Source: Podarcis raffonei (lineage: Eukaryota; Chordata; Lepidosauria; Squamata; Lacertidae). From it: a stretch of DNA of 64,000 nt. The DNA lies in NCBI RefSeq assembly GCF_027172205.1, contig NC_070616.1, positions 43,125,001 through 43,189,000 on the forward strand, written 5' to 3'. The translations under genes and the position numbers were made by a program. Positions 1 to 13,700 of the stretch are shown in pieces. The number at the start of each line of letters is the position of its first letter. Position 1 is the first letter of the stretch. The notes beneath the pieces are model-generated. The model saw only the letters and a list, made by a program, of their open reading frames with translations, made no database searches and had not been told where the DNA came from.

Positions 1-282
1 AAAAACTCGGTACTCCTTCCCTCTCGGTACCTGTTTAGCATACTGGTTATAGCATAATGCCAACAATTTTAAAACCCAACGAACCAGTCTTAAAAGCCAT
101 TGTGAAATTAGGCTGAGGCACTCACTCCTTGACAATGCCTCTCAGCCAGAAATACTTTCCCCAAAGCAGCTTCTCCCTACCACGTGAGGGATCATCATTG
201 CATTAAATAATGCCCCTACCTCTGGAAAGAACAAGTATGAGGCATGGAACAGAGTGCAGGAATGCACCACGTTGCCTTTTGC

Positions 283-392
283 TTTATTTCAAGTTTTGCT
301 TTATTTCAGTCAGTGGGAGATAGGTTGCTGTGCCATGTAAGCTGCTATTTGCGGGCCTACTTCTGTTTAAGTTATTGGCTAACTGTTTTATT
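283..392 (-). terminator. CCAR2: Cluster of three polyadenylation signals for CCAR2
   Basis: AATAAA on the minus strand occurs at 387-392, 300-305 and 283-288, the first ones met downstream of the stop codon. Use of alternative sites is possible. Confidence 0.55.
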
Positions 393-1677
393 AAGCAGCA
401 TCTGAATGATCACTGTATGTCGGCTGCATGTGTTTCTCTCTAATTAAGACAGGCAGATTTCACTCAAAAGCAAAAAAAGGCAGCACAGCCTTCTAACTGA
501 GGAAAAGACTTTTATAAAAGGGAACCTGGCCAGTTAAATACAAGTTGTTACCACATTTACAGACTAAAAGCAACACATCCAGAAGAGACAGACCACCTGG
601 GGATGGGGAAACAGGTGGCCAGAGCAGATGCAACCAACAGTGACTGCCGAAGAGGGCTCACCCCGGCTTTGGACAGTCCCCCACCCACCTGGCCTGCCGC
701 TACTCTGCTAAAGGCTACCACAGGGACCCAATGGGCTACCTACCACAGCCCTCCTGCCATTGCTACTTCCCCAAAATGGAAGTTAAATGCACTGCAGCCA
801 CCCTACCGCCTAAGACCATACCTGGTGGACGATAACTTTGCTTACATTTGAAGACTGGCGAAAACACAGCAGATTGCTAAGCCTTTAAAGCTACATCTTG
901 CAAGTGAGTGACTCAAAACTGCCAGAGAGGGAACCAGATGGCATTGTTTTCCTTAGAATGGCCAGCACGCAGCACTGAATGTATGAGGGCCCAGAGTCTA
1001 ACCCACAAAACTGCAACAGTCACAAACTAGCCTGCAGCACTGAATGCATAATCTGTTGAGGATATAAGCCAGGAACCACTGTGTTGCTTTCATCTGATGT
1101 TTAAAGTCCTGCTATTTCTTTTGCAGCCTTCTCAGACCACCTTTTAATCAAGAGGCAGGCAGAAAGCCACCATCTTGAGCAAAAGCTGTGGGGCAGGGAG
1201 GGAGAGAGGGCTTGAGGAGAAGAGAACAAAATTCTCCATGCAGCACAAAGAGGCCAGCCATGCCCTGTCCTTTGGTGCAGTCAGCACCTGTTGTCTGTCA
1301 CCGAACTGGGCTTTAAAAAATCCCTTCTAGTACTTGCTACTGGCAGACAGCTTGAGAATACCTGCATGGTAGCTTCTCCACTTCACACAATAGACCATCA
1401 AAACTCCTACTTAATGGGTACTCCTCCTTTAAACAATAATGGTGGCTCCAGCATATGAACTGTGAATCCCAGCCATGTTTAGGCTAGGTGGCCTTTCTGC
1501 CAACACACACAAGCCAGAGGTGGTGGAGTGGGCTAAGGAGGAACTCCAGCTCCAGCCTCTCACATGGCAGTGAAAGGGTTGAAGGTTTCAAAGGCTTACC
1601 CAGACTGCTAACCCTCAGCCCAAAAATATCAAACCAAGGTACAGATCTTCCCTGCCAAGCTGCTTCTCCAGGGAGTG
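283..1677 (-). other. CCAR2: CCAR2 3' UTR
   Basis: No reading frame of note is present. The stretch runs from the stop at 1678 to a cluster of AATAAA signals on the minus strand. The extent is inferred from those signals. Confidence 0.6.
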
Positions 1678-1734
1678 TCAGTTGCTGGAAACGGCTGTGG
1701 GTGTTGGTTCCTTCTTTTCTAGGCAATTATTGGT
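1678..1734 (-). CDS. CCAR2: CCAR2 exon 21, last coding exon
   Basis: A strong polypyrimidine tract and TCTCTTTCAG precede TNNCLEKKEPTPTAVSSN and a TGA stop at 1678-1680. The human C-terminus is ADSWVEKEEPAPSN, so the acidic/Pro/Asn ending is conserved. The phase matches exon 20. Confidence 0.9.
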   Translation of the reverse strand, partial: TNNCLEKKEPTPTAVSSN

Positions 1735-4700
1735 CTGAAAGAGACAAAAGACAAAAGAAGCACAATAGTAAGAAAAGCAAACATTCAATTTATTTCATTC
1801 TCGTTCCCTTCCCCAGTCTTAAGACGATTTATCAACAAAAATCAAACAAAACAGCACATAAAGAAAAACTTTTAGGTAAGTTGCAGAGACTTTGAACAGA
1901 TTTCCAGGACAACACTGACACATTGTTGGGTGCCTTTTTATCCCCCCCCCTTTACTTTTTTAAAAATTGAAAAATTATCATACAATGATACATGTCTCAG
2001 AGGTGACATGCCACCCCTGCCTCGCCACAGTATGCTGGAAACTAATTCATCCCTCACCACTACAATTCCCAGCACATTGAACTACAGTTTCCAGGATGCT
2101 TTGGGGGGTGCCATGTGCTTACATGTACAGTAGATTTGCCAGAGACACTTCTGCAAATGGCTTATAGCTGATCTAAACATATGGAGAAGGCATACAGTAT
2201 AGCCTTCCTAGATTGCCTCATATAAACAACAACAAAACAGTTCGGAGTGGGAAACACACATTTGAATGTTCCCTCTTTCAAAAACTCCTAGCCCATAGAA
2301 AGTGATCATATTCTTGGAAAAGGGATCCAAGCCACCCATTTTCAAGATGTAGTGCCTTTTTTAACAACTTAAAATGAACATCTCCCAGTGTTTTGGGTAA
2401 GGATATGGAAATAACGGGCAATTAGGAGCTAAGCAGGTCTGGAGAATCCATGACCCTCCAGATGTTTCTGGACAACTCTCACAACCCCCAACTATTTTCA
2501 TACTTTCTGGGGCTGATGGGAGTTGGGAGTCCAGCAACATCTGTCCACAGACCTGGAGCAGCGACATGGAATGACTAGAAGACATGGGTCTCGGTTTGCC
2601 TCTCCATTCCTAGACCGAATCTGCAGGTAGAAATAAACTGGCTTCTGTATTTGTCCAGAGGCAAAGACTGAGTAAGACAGAAGTCCTCCTGACACCAGCT
2701 TCAGGTTTGAGGGAAAGTAGATCCAATTTGTATTAAGTCATGCACTTTACACTGTCTGCAGACCTAAGCACACATACCAGGGAGTAAGCCCCGTGCATAA
2801 GTTAGTGGAACTTACTTCCAAGTAAATAAATATGTATAGAATCAAAGAGCAGAGATTTGACAGTGCGTTCTTGAGACAAAAGTCACTGCCAGGAAAGAGA
2901 CCGATTCCTGAGTCCATCTTTGCCATAAGGACAAAGTAGAAGAGTTGCAGGGCCATGGCAGTCCAGAGTTGCCTGTTCAGCATCTCACACAAATGAACAT
3001 TTATAAGTTTACCAAGCCAATTGCCACCAGAATCCACTGTTTGTGGAGCAGCATGCAGGGACGACAACTTGAAAACTCCTGACACCAGATAGGCTCTGTC
3101 CTAAAATATTCCACAGGTTCCAGATTACCTTCTCAATTATCTTCTGGATTTCCAGCTGCAGTGGAATCAGGCGCTTCTTATTCTCCAGCAGCAGCCTCTG
3201 GAAACTGGATTTTTGTCTCTCGTTCCCCTTGCACTGCTCCTCCATCTCAGTGAGGCGCTTCTGCAGCTCTTGAACCTCCAATGTCAGGGCCTTGTTGGAA
3301 GCCTCTGTTGTAGAGAAGCGAAGCTGGGTCTCTTCTGTAAGCACAGCACAGAGGGTAGAATCAGATTCCAGGAAGTAACACAATGGAGTGAGATCAGAGC
3401 AGTGCTATCTCCCAACACTAGGAACAAAAGCCATTGTTCTGAACTCACACAGCAGGTGACAAGAGTGAAGGCAGAAATTCAAAGTATCTCAAAAAGGGAA
3501 GCTGGAGGAGATATTTATATATGGCCGTGGTATATAAATTGGGGAAAGGGCCCTGGCAACACATGCCCCAGGAAACCAGACATTGTTCCATGTGAACACA
3601 GAGGGGGCTTCTGCTTTGTTCCCTAGTGCAAGCAGGAGCAACAAACCACAATCCCTGGCCAATCATGTCTGAATGGGATTGTGGTGGTTCCACTCTGAAC
3701 CAACCTTGGCTACAGATTGTGGTTTCTCTTACGTGCTCGTGAGGATGAGCAAAGTGGCATAAATTAGTGCATTCACAGTAGACCATAACCGTGGTTTACT
3801 ATGTCATCCAAATTAGGCCTTTAAGTATATGGACCCAACTCCACTTAGAAACTCCAGCTAGCCCACTCTCTGCCTCCAGCTCAAATTCTTGGAAAGTCAA
3901 GCAGGTATGAGTAGCCAAAAACAGGCAAGGAGCATTAGCCTAGAATCACTGCAGCCCCACCAACCCCAAGGGTTCTATCAACAATGGTTCCACCACTCAA
4001 TGCTTTGTTGCATTAGGTGCCAACTGCAATCCTGCATCCAATTCTTGTTGGGTTTCATTTGCCTAATATATTCTGATCAAAAGAGCCCTGTCATTCATCA
4101 GATGTAAGTGCTTTGTATGAGTGTGCCCAATGAACTGCTCCATGTTGTTGAGAGGCTAAAGCAAGGCAGGTGCTTTCACTTGAATTCTGGCTTGGTGCAG
4201 CTTCTTGGGGATACGGTACAGCAGGGGTGGGGAACGGGATCTAGACAGGATGCCATATCTTACCCCTTGTGGCGACATCCAATTGTCAATCTCCTAGCAT
4301 AGCAATGTCAAGTCACTTATTTTGCCCATGAGTTTTGTGGAACAGTTTTCAAAACCTGACAGCTGATAATTGGGTCTTGCAAACCTTTTGGGCTGAGGCA
4401 AGTCTTTACCTGCCCTACAGCTGGTATCACCTGCGTGGACATGGCTTGACCAAAATGGTCCTGGGACCAAACGGAGAGCCTGGCAGGCCTAATGAGACCC
4501 ATGGACCACAGGTTCCCCACTCCAATCCTTTACAAGATGAGCCAATCCTAACCATGTGTGGCTCACCCAATTTGAGCTCCAACGTGTGGATTTTGTTCTC
4601 TAGATAGAGTCGGCTGTTTTCTGTCTGTTCTGCCTTTTCCAGCAGTTTCCCTACATTAAGGACAGCCCCATTGTATGAAACCAGGTTGCCGGACTGAGAC

Positions 4701-7700
4701 TCTGGAGAATACTTGGTAGGCACCTCAGGCACAGAGATGGATGAGCACAGTAGATTGAGGTTCCCTGTAAGAACAAGGCAACATTTACTCTGCTTGGTTT
4801 TGAAACGGAGCATCCAGAGACAGGGAATGGGAACCAAGGGCAGAAAAAAACCCCATTCAGATTACTTTTGTGCTACAGTTTCCAGCTCCTCCCATTGTGG
4901 GTTAGAAAGCTCTGTTCTCTCCTTCCTCCAATCACACACAATTGCCACCATCCCAAAGCTGAGCACACCCTTTAAAGATGGGTTGAAAGAGATTCTACAG
5001 AAGTAACTTTTCCCTTCCTTGCATCACTGCAGAGTCACTAGTGGCAGGCTGGGCAACATGTACACTGCCCCATGCATTCAGGAATCGGGACAGGGCAGAA
5101 GAATATTGGGAGTGCTCCCTAGCAGAACTAGGCATAACTGGGTGGTCAGTAAATAGGACCAGAAACCACTGATCATGTGTAAGAGCTAAGCCGAAACTGT
5201 TAAAGAGTTCTAGCTCAGAAGGAAAAATAAAGGGATCCTTCTACCAATGAAGCTCTATGCAACTGAACAGCCCCTTCCAACCCCACACTGAGTACCTACC
5301 TAATGGCTCCTCCTCAGGGCCTGGCTCAGTCCCTTCCTGTCGGCTGTAGCGTAGGCTGCGGTAACGGCACACGAACTGCGTCACCACCCTGTTCACCAGG
5401 CGCTTCACCTGCCACCAGATGAGACACCCCCCCTCCATGAATGGCACTGGAAAAGGCCGCAAACAGATCCTCGTACCCTCAGCGCTAATCAAGAAGGTCT
5501 CAGGTCATTCAAACCTCCAGCAAAAGCAGGGGAGAAATCAGATTGGCACTCACCTGCTCTTTGCAGAGATGCAGCCCCAAGGTGAGAAGCACCTTTTCCA
5601 TATCCCTCCTGTGCAGGTAGCCGCAGAAATTCAAGTCAAAGTAAATGAAGGCAAGGAGGGCATCCAGTGGCAACACAGCACTTGGGTCCAGCTCTCTGGG
5701 CTGGGGAAGGGTGGTGTAGGAAAAGGAAAAGGCTGTTCAAACTGTCAAGGTGTCACTTCCCTTCTACTACAGAGACCATTCCCTGTGCTTTCACTATAGG
5801 CTAGATTTCAACAGTGAACTGTTAGGGACTAAGCCTCCCCGAGCCAAAGACTGCATATCTACTGCATATCCACAGCTGACTCTGAACATGTTGGTGAGAT
5901 TTAGTCTCAGCAACTAGGAACGATCAGGTTTCTGAGATCAGCTCCTATCCTGGAGTCCCATCACTGCACCCAGGAGCCCACTGGGTATCAGAGACAAGCC
6001 TAGTTAAAACTGGACCAGAACGATATTGAAACGGCATTAGGTGTTGAGAAGCCTTGGGGGCAGCACAGGCGAATTGAGAACTGGTAATATTACAAACAGG
6101 CATCTCGGGCAAAACAAAAAACTGCTCTCATATTTATTTTCTTGCTATGGAAAATAAATATGAGACAGCAAATTCTAGGATTTTGAGGAAGAAAAATCCA
6201 CATGGATATGTCTTGTCACAAACCATGGGATACAGAGCTTATAAAAAAATAGCAGCTGCTGGAATTCTTAGGAACTCCACTTTTCCTTTTACAAGCAACA
6301 CGTTTCTAATTCACATAGGTATGAAGAAAGACATCAAGGCAAAAGGGACAGCTTTTACATAATGCTTAAAAACCCAGAAGATACCCAGATGGGAATTCTG
6401 ATACTGAGAAATCAGTATCCTTTTCTACAACCCAAGCCCCAGCCACAATTCCCAGGGCCACTGGCCTAAAGAGTTCAAAGCAGACTTTGAGAAGGAGGGG
6501 ATTTGTCACTGACCACATCATGAAGGGAGGAGAACTCCATCTCTGATTGGTTGGATGCAACTGATCTCACTTCAGCATCTTCTAACTTGACACCTGTGGA
6601 GAATGCGGCATGACTGGCTTCAGATGCTGACCTCTGCTCAGTGCTTACCAAGAGAGACTTGAGTGAATACCAGCGTCTTCCAAAGCACAATCTCACTGAG
6701 CAGATACCACTGGCTTGTGTGAAATGAACAACAGACCAAAGAAAGGAACCCAAGGATCCTACTCTTGCCCTACTAGGCATAAGGAAAACCTATGGAAATG
6801 CTCCTTTCAACTTGCATCTTCCTTGCAATTAAACACACTGATAGGTGCAGCTGTCTGCAGGCAGCATCATGGCTATCCCAACCTTTACATATGTGTGTAC
6901 ACACACACACACACACACTTTTCAATGAGAGCAGCCATTATATCTTAACACTGCACTGTAGGATTTCTGCATTTCCCAGAGTACCTACCAAAATCCTCCT
7001 CCTCCTCCTCTCTCAGCAGCAGCAAGTCATCCTCTAGGCTCAGCTCACACAGCTCATCTGTAGAATCCTTCGATTCCACTTTGACATTCCCACTGACCTC
7101 CTCCTTGGCTGAACTGGCCCCATCTTGACCTGAAGGCTTCTTCTCGGTATCCCCAGCCTCCTCCTTCTACAGGAATGAAAAACACACAAACAGAACTCTT
7201 CCAAATTCTGCAGTTTGTACGAATTATGAAAATTTGAGTACATATACATAATCTCTTGTTTCTGCATTATCGGTTTGGCTTTGGCTAGTACTGAGAAGTC
7301 CCCAAAAGCAGAAACATAGTTGCTGTCCATGATCACTGCGAATGTAAGTTAGCCACCCACTCTGGCTTCTGAGATGTCAGCAGGCATTGCCCACACACTA
7401 TCAAGCACAGGCACAACTGCTGGAAATTTGCAGTCCAGTACTCCAATCCTTCTATGGATGCTTTCAAAAGCCACCAGGTGCTCTTAGACCCAGTATGAGG
7501 AAGGCGAGACATACCTGCATCACCTAAGCAACTGAGGCCACTTTGCTATACAGTGGTACCTTGGTTTACAACCATAATCCGTTCCGGAGGTCCAGTTGTA
7601 AACCAAACCAGGTTGTAACCCAAGGCGCGCTTTCACCAATGGGGCCTCCAAAAAAATGTGTTGTAATCCAAAAAAAATGGGTTATAATCCAAAAAAGGGA

Positions 7701-10700
7701 CATGCACTTCCGGGTTTGACGTGGTTGTAATCCAAAACAGTTGTAATCCAAAGCGGTTGCAAACCAAGGTACCACTGTACTAACGGGCCAGAGAGGCACG
7801 TCACCTCACCTGAGCATCCTTCTGGCTATTTTCCAGGGCTTCCTCTGCCCCAATATTCTCCTGAGGCTCTTCTCTCAGCTCATTCTCTCCCTCCTTCTCT
7901 GATTCGGCTGCTTTCTCCTGCTCGGGGTTCTTTGCCTCCACTGACTCCTTGTCTGGCAGGGCCAGTAATGCCTTGTAGAGCTTATAACCAAAATCCCGTT
8001 GCAGCATCTCCTGGAAGAACTCTGCCACCACTGCCACCTCAGGGGTGGAAAGAGAGAGAGAGAGAAAGCAGTGAGCAAGAAACAAGGAAAGATCTTGATG
8101 CCTACATCAGCCACAGAAGTGGGTAGACACTTGCATGCAAGCACAAATCTCAAAGCTGAACATACCAGGTATGAAAAACTTCATAAGGCAATCTTATGCT
8201 CGTATAAACTGCAATTCACTCTACGTTAGACCTATCTGCACCAAGCCTCCTTAACATTCTTCTCCCCTCGCTCCAACTGCAAAGGCTCATCCACCACCAC
8301 CCTCTAGAAATACACCTTCTTAAGGCCGTACTGATCACAACACTGCTGTCTGCGAGGGAAATAGGAAGCTGCTCTTTACAGAGTCAGACCTCTGGTCCAT
8401 CTGCTGCAGTACTGCCTACACTGACTGGCAGTGACTCTTCAGAGAGGACATGGGGGCATTTCTAGTCCTATGTGGAGAGGCCGAGGATTGAAACTGGGAC
8501 CTTCTGCATGTTCTACCCTTCTTCTAGCATCCTCTCCTCCCATGCACCCCTTATGCAAGCAGGTGGCTGGAGCAGAGGAAGTAGCAGACATTCATGGTCA
8601 CACCAGAGCTTCCTCAGTAACTTCTACTAGTTTCCATGAACTTCAAACACCATAAAAGGCTACTGAGCTGATAGGAACATAAGTGTGGTAGCTTGTCTGA
8701 GATATGCGCCCCAAAAGGCAAATCTCAAATTTCAGCTAGAAAGAGGTGCCGCCAAGAGAAGCCAGAAGAAGAGAGTCTCCCTGTAGAAGCCAGATCCCAA
8801 AGAAAATGAGGCCTACCTCAAAGGAGAGCTTCTCCCGCTGCCGCCTGTACTCCAGCAGAGTGCAAAGGGAGATGTTGGTGCAGCTGGGCTGGCCACCCTG
8901 CAGTGCCGGCTGCAGGTGAGCAACAATGGTAGGCTCCAGGGGAGGAGTTGGAATCTCTGGCTCAGGTGCTGAGGTCTCAAGAGCTGGCTCAGGGACAGGT
9001 TCAGCTGAGTCTACGTCCTGTTCGCTGGACTCCTGCTTGAAGCCTTGTTCAGAGGACTGTACAGTAGATTCCTCTTCCTGTTTAGGAGCATACTCATTTC
9101 AGTAAGCACTGGGTGCAACAACCCCTAACTTGGATGAAGTACATACTCCTGAGCCAAGGCTAATGTCTAGCTTCAATCTGAAGCCAAAGCCAAAGCCTCT
9201 TCCCAACTGTGTTCTTAAACTGGTGGCGTGACCCCACAAAGCCTGGGAGACAAGGACTGTCCCATGACTGAAGTCATAGGAACCTAAAAAGCGGTCTTAT
9301 ACCAAGTCAGACCAACAGCCCATTGAATACTGTCTACACAGAAGGGCAGCAACTCCCTAAAATGGGTTTCAGGCAGGCTTCTCATCCAGCCCTACCTGTA
9401 GATGCTGGGAATCAAATGGCCCTTCTCCCAAATGGTACAAAAGTGCCTTAAGTAATTAAATAAATAAAATATAAAAAAACCCTCCTTTCAAGCTATCATG
9501 CTGTAGGTTGGCAGGTGCCTCTGATTTCTCTCTGCTCTGGTTAACTTTCTGTCCAACACCAACCCATTCTTACCATCTCCACTTTCTCTTCTGATGGTGC
9601 AGCAGCTTTTTCTGCTTTCTGCTTGCATGAGGCCTCCCATTCTTCAAGAGATGGCATGCAGCTCCAAATGTCTGGCAAGAAGACCACTGTCCTCTCCTGA
9701 TGAGATGGGTTTCCCTCACGCAGGTATCTGAACTCTGCAAACCGGAACCTGGTGAGCAGGGATTGGAGAGAGAATTGAGACACAACAGGACACAAAAAGG
9801 CCCCTTCTCCCACCAAGCTCTTCTGCTGCAGCTGGTATGCAGGCTCTTTACAGAATGGTTTCTTTCCTTGGTCACTGAGAGCAAGAGCCTTTTAGGTCTG
9901 TTCCAAGTCTATGCCTCTCCTGGTAGTCGCAAAAGGAAAGAGCTGGGTGCATCCCAAGTCAGTTACAGGTTCCTGCTAAACACTCTCCATCCCACCCATG
10001 GAGCCAAGGCCAAAGTAAATCAGGATCAGCCTCCTTGAGAGATCACACTAAATTCAAGAAGTAGAGTGGGGATGGCTTGATTGCACCAGCAAATGCAGAA
10101 AGTGTGTAGGGATGCAAGACTCCCACAGGAAGTTGCCTCATTCCTAGAGAAGCAGCAAAATACAGAATGATTTCTGAAAAATGCAGAAATGTCACAGCAA
10201 TGAGCCAGTAAGTACCGTGAGGATTCCTTCCCCAAAGGTCACAAGGGGGGACTCAGACACTGAACTACACACACTAAGCTCTACAAAGTAGATAATGAGG
10301 ATATACTTAAATAACCTGTGTATGTAATGCTATTTGCATTTCTCCCTTTTTGGAAAAAAAGAACCTACAGAATGGATTTGTCAGCCATCAGGATAGAGGA
10401 GGAGGAGGAGGAGGAGATGGGACTCCTGGGATATTGACTCATACCAGCCAGCAGCCAGCAATGCAGGGACTTTTTTGCCTGTCGTGTGGAGGAGAGCACC
10501 CTGCAGCTCTCAGCCTTATTTCAGGTGGGGGGAAAGGGAACGGCAGAAAGAGAGGGGAAAGGGGTGCTCCACTCCCTTCCACTCCCAACTACTGATTATC
10601 CCTGAAAGAACGAGGTCCACGTCAGAAAAACGGTTCCCCACCCTGGCTGTACTGTGTGGTCGGGCTCATTTGTTCCCATCATCTGACAATACTAAGGAGG

Positions 10701-13700
10701 TCACACACATTCCTGGACTCCCTTTCCTCAACAGCATCATCAATTCTGTTCTAAAAATACTGATATAGATTCAACATAGTCTCATAAGTGTTCATCTTTT
10801 GCTTTGGGGAAATATCTTTCAAAAGCTGATCTCTCCCCACTCCAAGCCCCATTACCACCACCAGTTTTTAAGCTGCACCTTAAAATGATTTTCAGTTCTT
10901 TTGAGTCTTCAATATATTCAGGGATCTGAACAATTTGTATCGTAGGCTACTTCACCCATTACACAACAGCAGGCGTGGGTTTGGCACCAAACACACACTC
11001 AATTGGCAGATTAACTCAAACCTCTGGAGAGGCCTCTCTCTATGCCAGCACATGTTCTCAGCATTCACACTTTACATGTACATGTATAACATGTTTGGCA
11101 TTCACCTAAAGAAGAGAATTGTGTGTGCAGCGGCCATTAATCTAGCATACCACCTTCCCAAGTACAGACCAAACCAGCTTTTAAGATCTTCCAAGGAAAC
11201 CCTGTTGGTTGTCCCTGCTGGGTTTGCTGCTTGGCAACAAGAAGGAAGTTGGCCTTCTTGGTGGTGGCATCCGCCTTTGGAATTTCCTCCCTCAGGCGGT
11301 TGCAGAAACAGAGGCAGTAAACAGCTTTAAATACATATATGCTTACCCAAGGTTCCCTGGACTCTGATTCCTAATGCTTATACTTTTTTTCTCTTTATGC
11401 ACCACTCAGTTTTATCTATGGTATAAAATTACCTTCTGTTTTAGTTAGCTTTTTAAAAGTTTTATTTTATTGTATTTTTATAAGAATTGATACTGCCCCA
11501 CCTCTGCAAGATACCTTTAAAGCAGTATCATTCCACTTTAAACAGCTGTGGGCTTCCCCCAAAGAATCGGGCGGGGGCATTAAAGTTGCGAGGAGATCCC
11601 TATTTCCCTCATAGGAATATATCATCAATTCCTTATAGCTTTGTGAGCGGAATCGTCTCCTAACAACTTTCAAGCTCCTTAACAAACTGCAGCTCCCACA
11701 GCCCTGTGGGAGAAGCCACAGGTGTTTAAAACGGAATGATACTGCCTTAAATGTATAGTGAACAGACCTCTATGTTGCAATATAGACAAGCTGAACAAAA
11801 TAACACAACACGATGGCCAATAACAATGGCACTAAACACTATAGACTAATACAAATGATCAGAAATTGCAACCAAAGTCTCTAAATCTTCTTCACCGGTC
11901 GCGGTGGAATAATTCAAAAGTTCGATATATACATAATCTGTCACCAAATATCGCCGGAACAGAGTTTCCAGATAACCAATCTGTTTTGTTCAATGCTTCA
12001 TCAGCCAATCTTGATCAATTCTTCATCACCCAGACTTGTAAGAATTAATATGAGAAGGATGCAGTTCAATTTCTTAACAAGATGTAAGTAAATATAAATG
12101 CTGTAGGAAATATGCTGTGGATCAGTGCTGATATGATACGGTAGTCACTGATGCTGGTAACAAATTGTAAAGAACATAATATAGTTAGCCACAAGTGAAA
12201 CTAATATACTGTAAGGAAAATTAAAGACACAGCGCAACATTAACAGCAAGAATGCCTGACATAAGTAGATAAATAGGTACTGCTGCGGCAGGAAGGCACT
12301 AAACACCAGATGAAAACAGTACCCCATCCAGTCAGTGGATCATAATGCAATTAAATAAAACAATGAAAATCTAACTAGCATATTTCCTACAGCATTTATA
12401 TTTACTTATATCTTGTTAAGAAACTGAACTGCATCCTTCTCATATTAATTCTTACAAGTCTGGGTGATGAAGAATTGAACAAAACAGATTGGTTATCCGG
12501 AAACTCTTTTCCGGTGATATTTGGTGACAGATTATGTATAGATCAAATTTTTGAATTATTCCACCGTGACCGGTGAAGATGATTTCGAGACTTTAGTTGC
12601 AATTTCTGATCATTTGTATTAGTCTATAAATAGTGTTTAGTGTCATTGCTATTGGCCATCGTGTTGTGTTATTTTGTTCAGCTTAAATGTATAGTGCACA
12701 GGTGGGGCCATTGGTTTACCATTATAATCCTTTCCCCCATAAGTCAGTTAAGTGATTTCTTTGTCTACTGTGGTATATACATTTTATGAATAAATAAGCT
12801 AGTGAGACAGCCAAACGCTACTGGAGAAGATCTACTTTCCATCCAAGTTGGCAACAGTTGCCCAATGAATACTGGCCCAGGACGGATTCCTTCCACAAAA
12901 TCGGATTCCTTCCACAAAAAAACGAGTACTCCAACCGAAGACTGAATTCAACAGGTGGCAAAGCTTTAAAGGCCCAGAAGCTCCCATCTTCCTGCATCTG
13001 TTACTTCCCAAACAAGTCACATGTGCAGTCAGGTTTAAGCAAAATAAGATCTGTTGCCATGGTTACCCAGTGCAAGGAATCTATATATAGCCATGCTGCT
13101 ACTAACCAAACCAATGTATTCCAAGTTCCGGCTTCTCCCCTCCGTGTCGATTGGCTGGAGGTCTGATCTTATGAAGTATTCACTGACTCCAAGGAGCTCA
13201 TGTGCAAAAGCATCTGCTGGACTTTCAGGGAACCAGTGGCACACAGTTCTCAGTTAGGATGGCAGCACAAATGGGCTTTCCCTAGAAGTAGCTCCCCAAG
13301 CCCCAAGAACTGAGCAAAAGCCCTTGAGCCTGGGCAATGAGACCCGTATCCACCCATCTTTTCTGCAACTCCACCTATTCTGTGTATTGATGCTTCCCAC
13401 CCACAAAGATGGCTCAAAAGGAGGCTGCCTTTGCTTCACTGCTACAGGTGAGAGGAAGGGGACCCGGAAGGTAAACAGAGGAGAGGATGCTCTCAGCTCA
13501 CAAAGGGCAGAAACAACTTCATCATTAACTACAGAACTCTCCTCAGGTCTTTGATTCATGGGGTTATTTAAAGTACACACTAGCTCTTATCAATTTTTTT
13601 TTTTTAAGAAGCAGACTTGGAAAATGTGGTCATAATCCCAGACATTCCCATGCCAGACATGGGGAACCTCTGCCAGGCTATGGACCAGAATTAGGCCTGG

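Noticed and set aside
603-851. 82-codon plus-strand frame in the CCAR2 3' UTR region
   Set aside because: No resemblance to BIN3, the expected neighbour, or to any protein I know. Proline- and alanine-rich translation is typical of a chance frame.
1-1600. BIN3 3' end expected on the plus strand by human gene order
   Set aside because: No frame ends in the conserved BIN3 C-terminus; it must lie beyond the left edge.
2747-3085. Minus-strand frame just after CCAR2 exon 20, as a possible C-terminus
   Set aside because: The exon 20 donor is good, and the 1678-1734 exon has a strong acceptor, the right phase and the human-like EKKEPTPT ending.
11761-12681. Hammerhead ribozyme in the fold-back arms
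   Set aside because: I looked for the CTGANGA and GAAA pair on both strands. Only an isolated CTGATCA is present, without the rest of the core.
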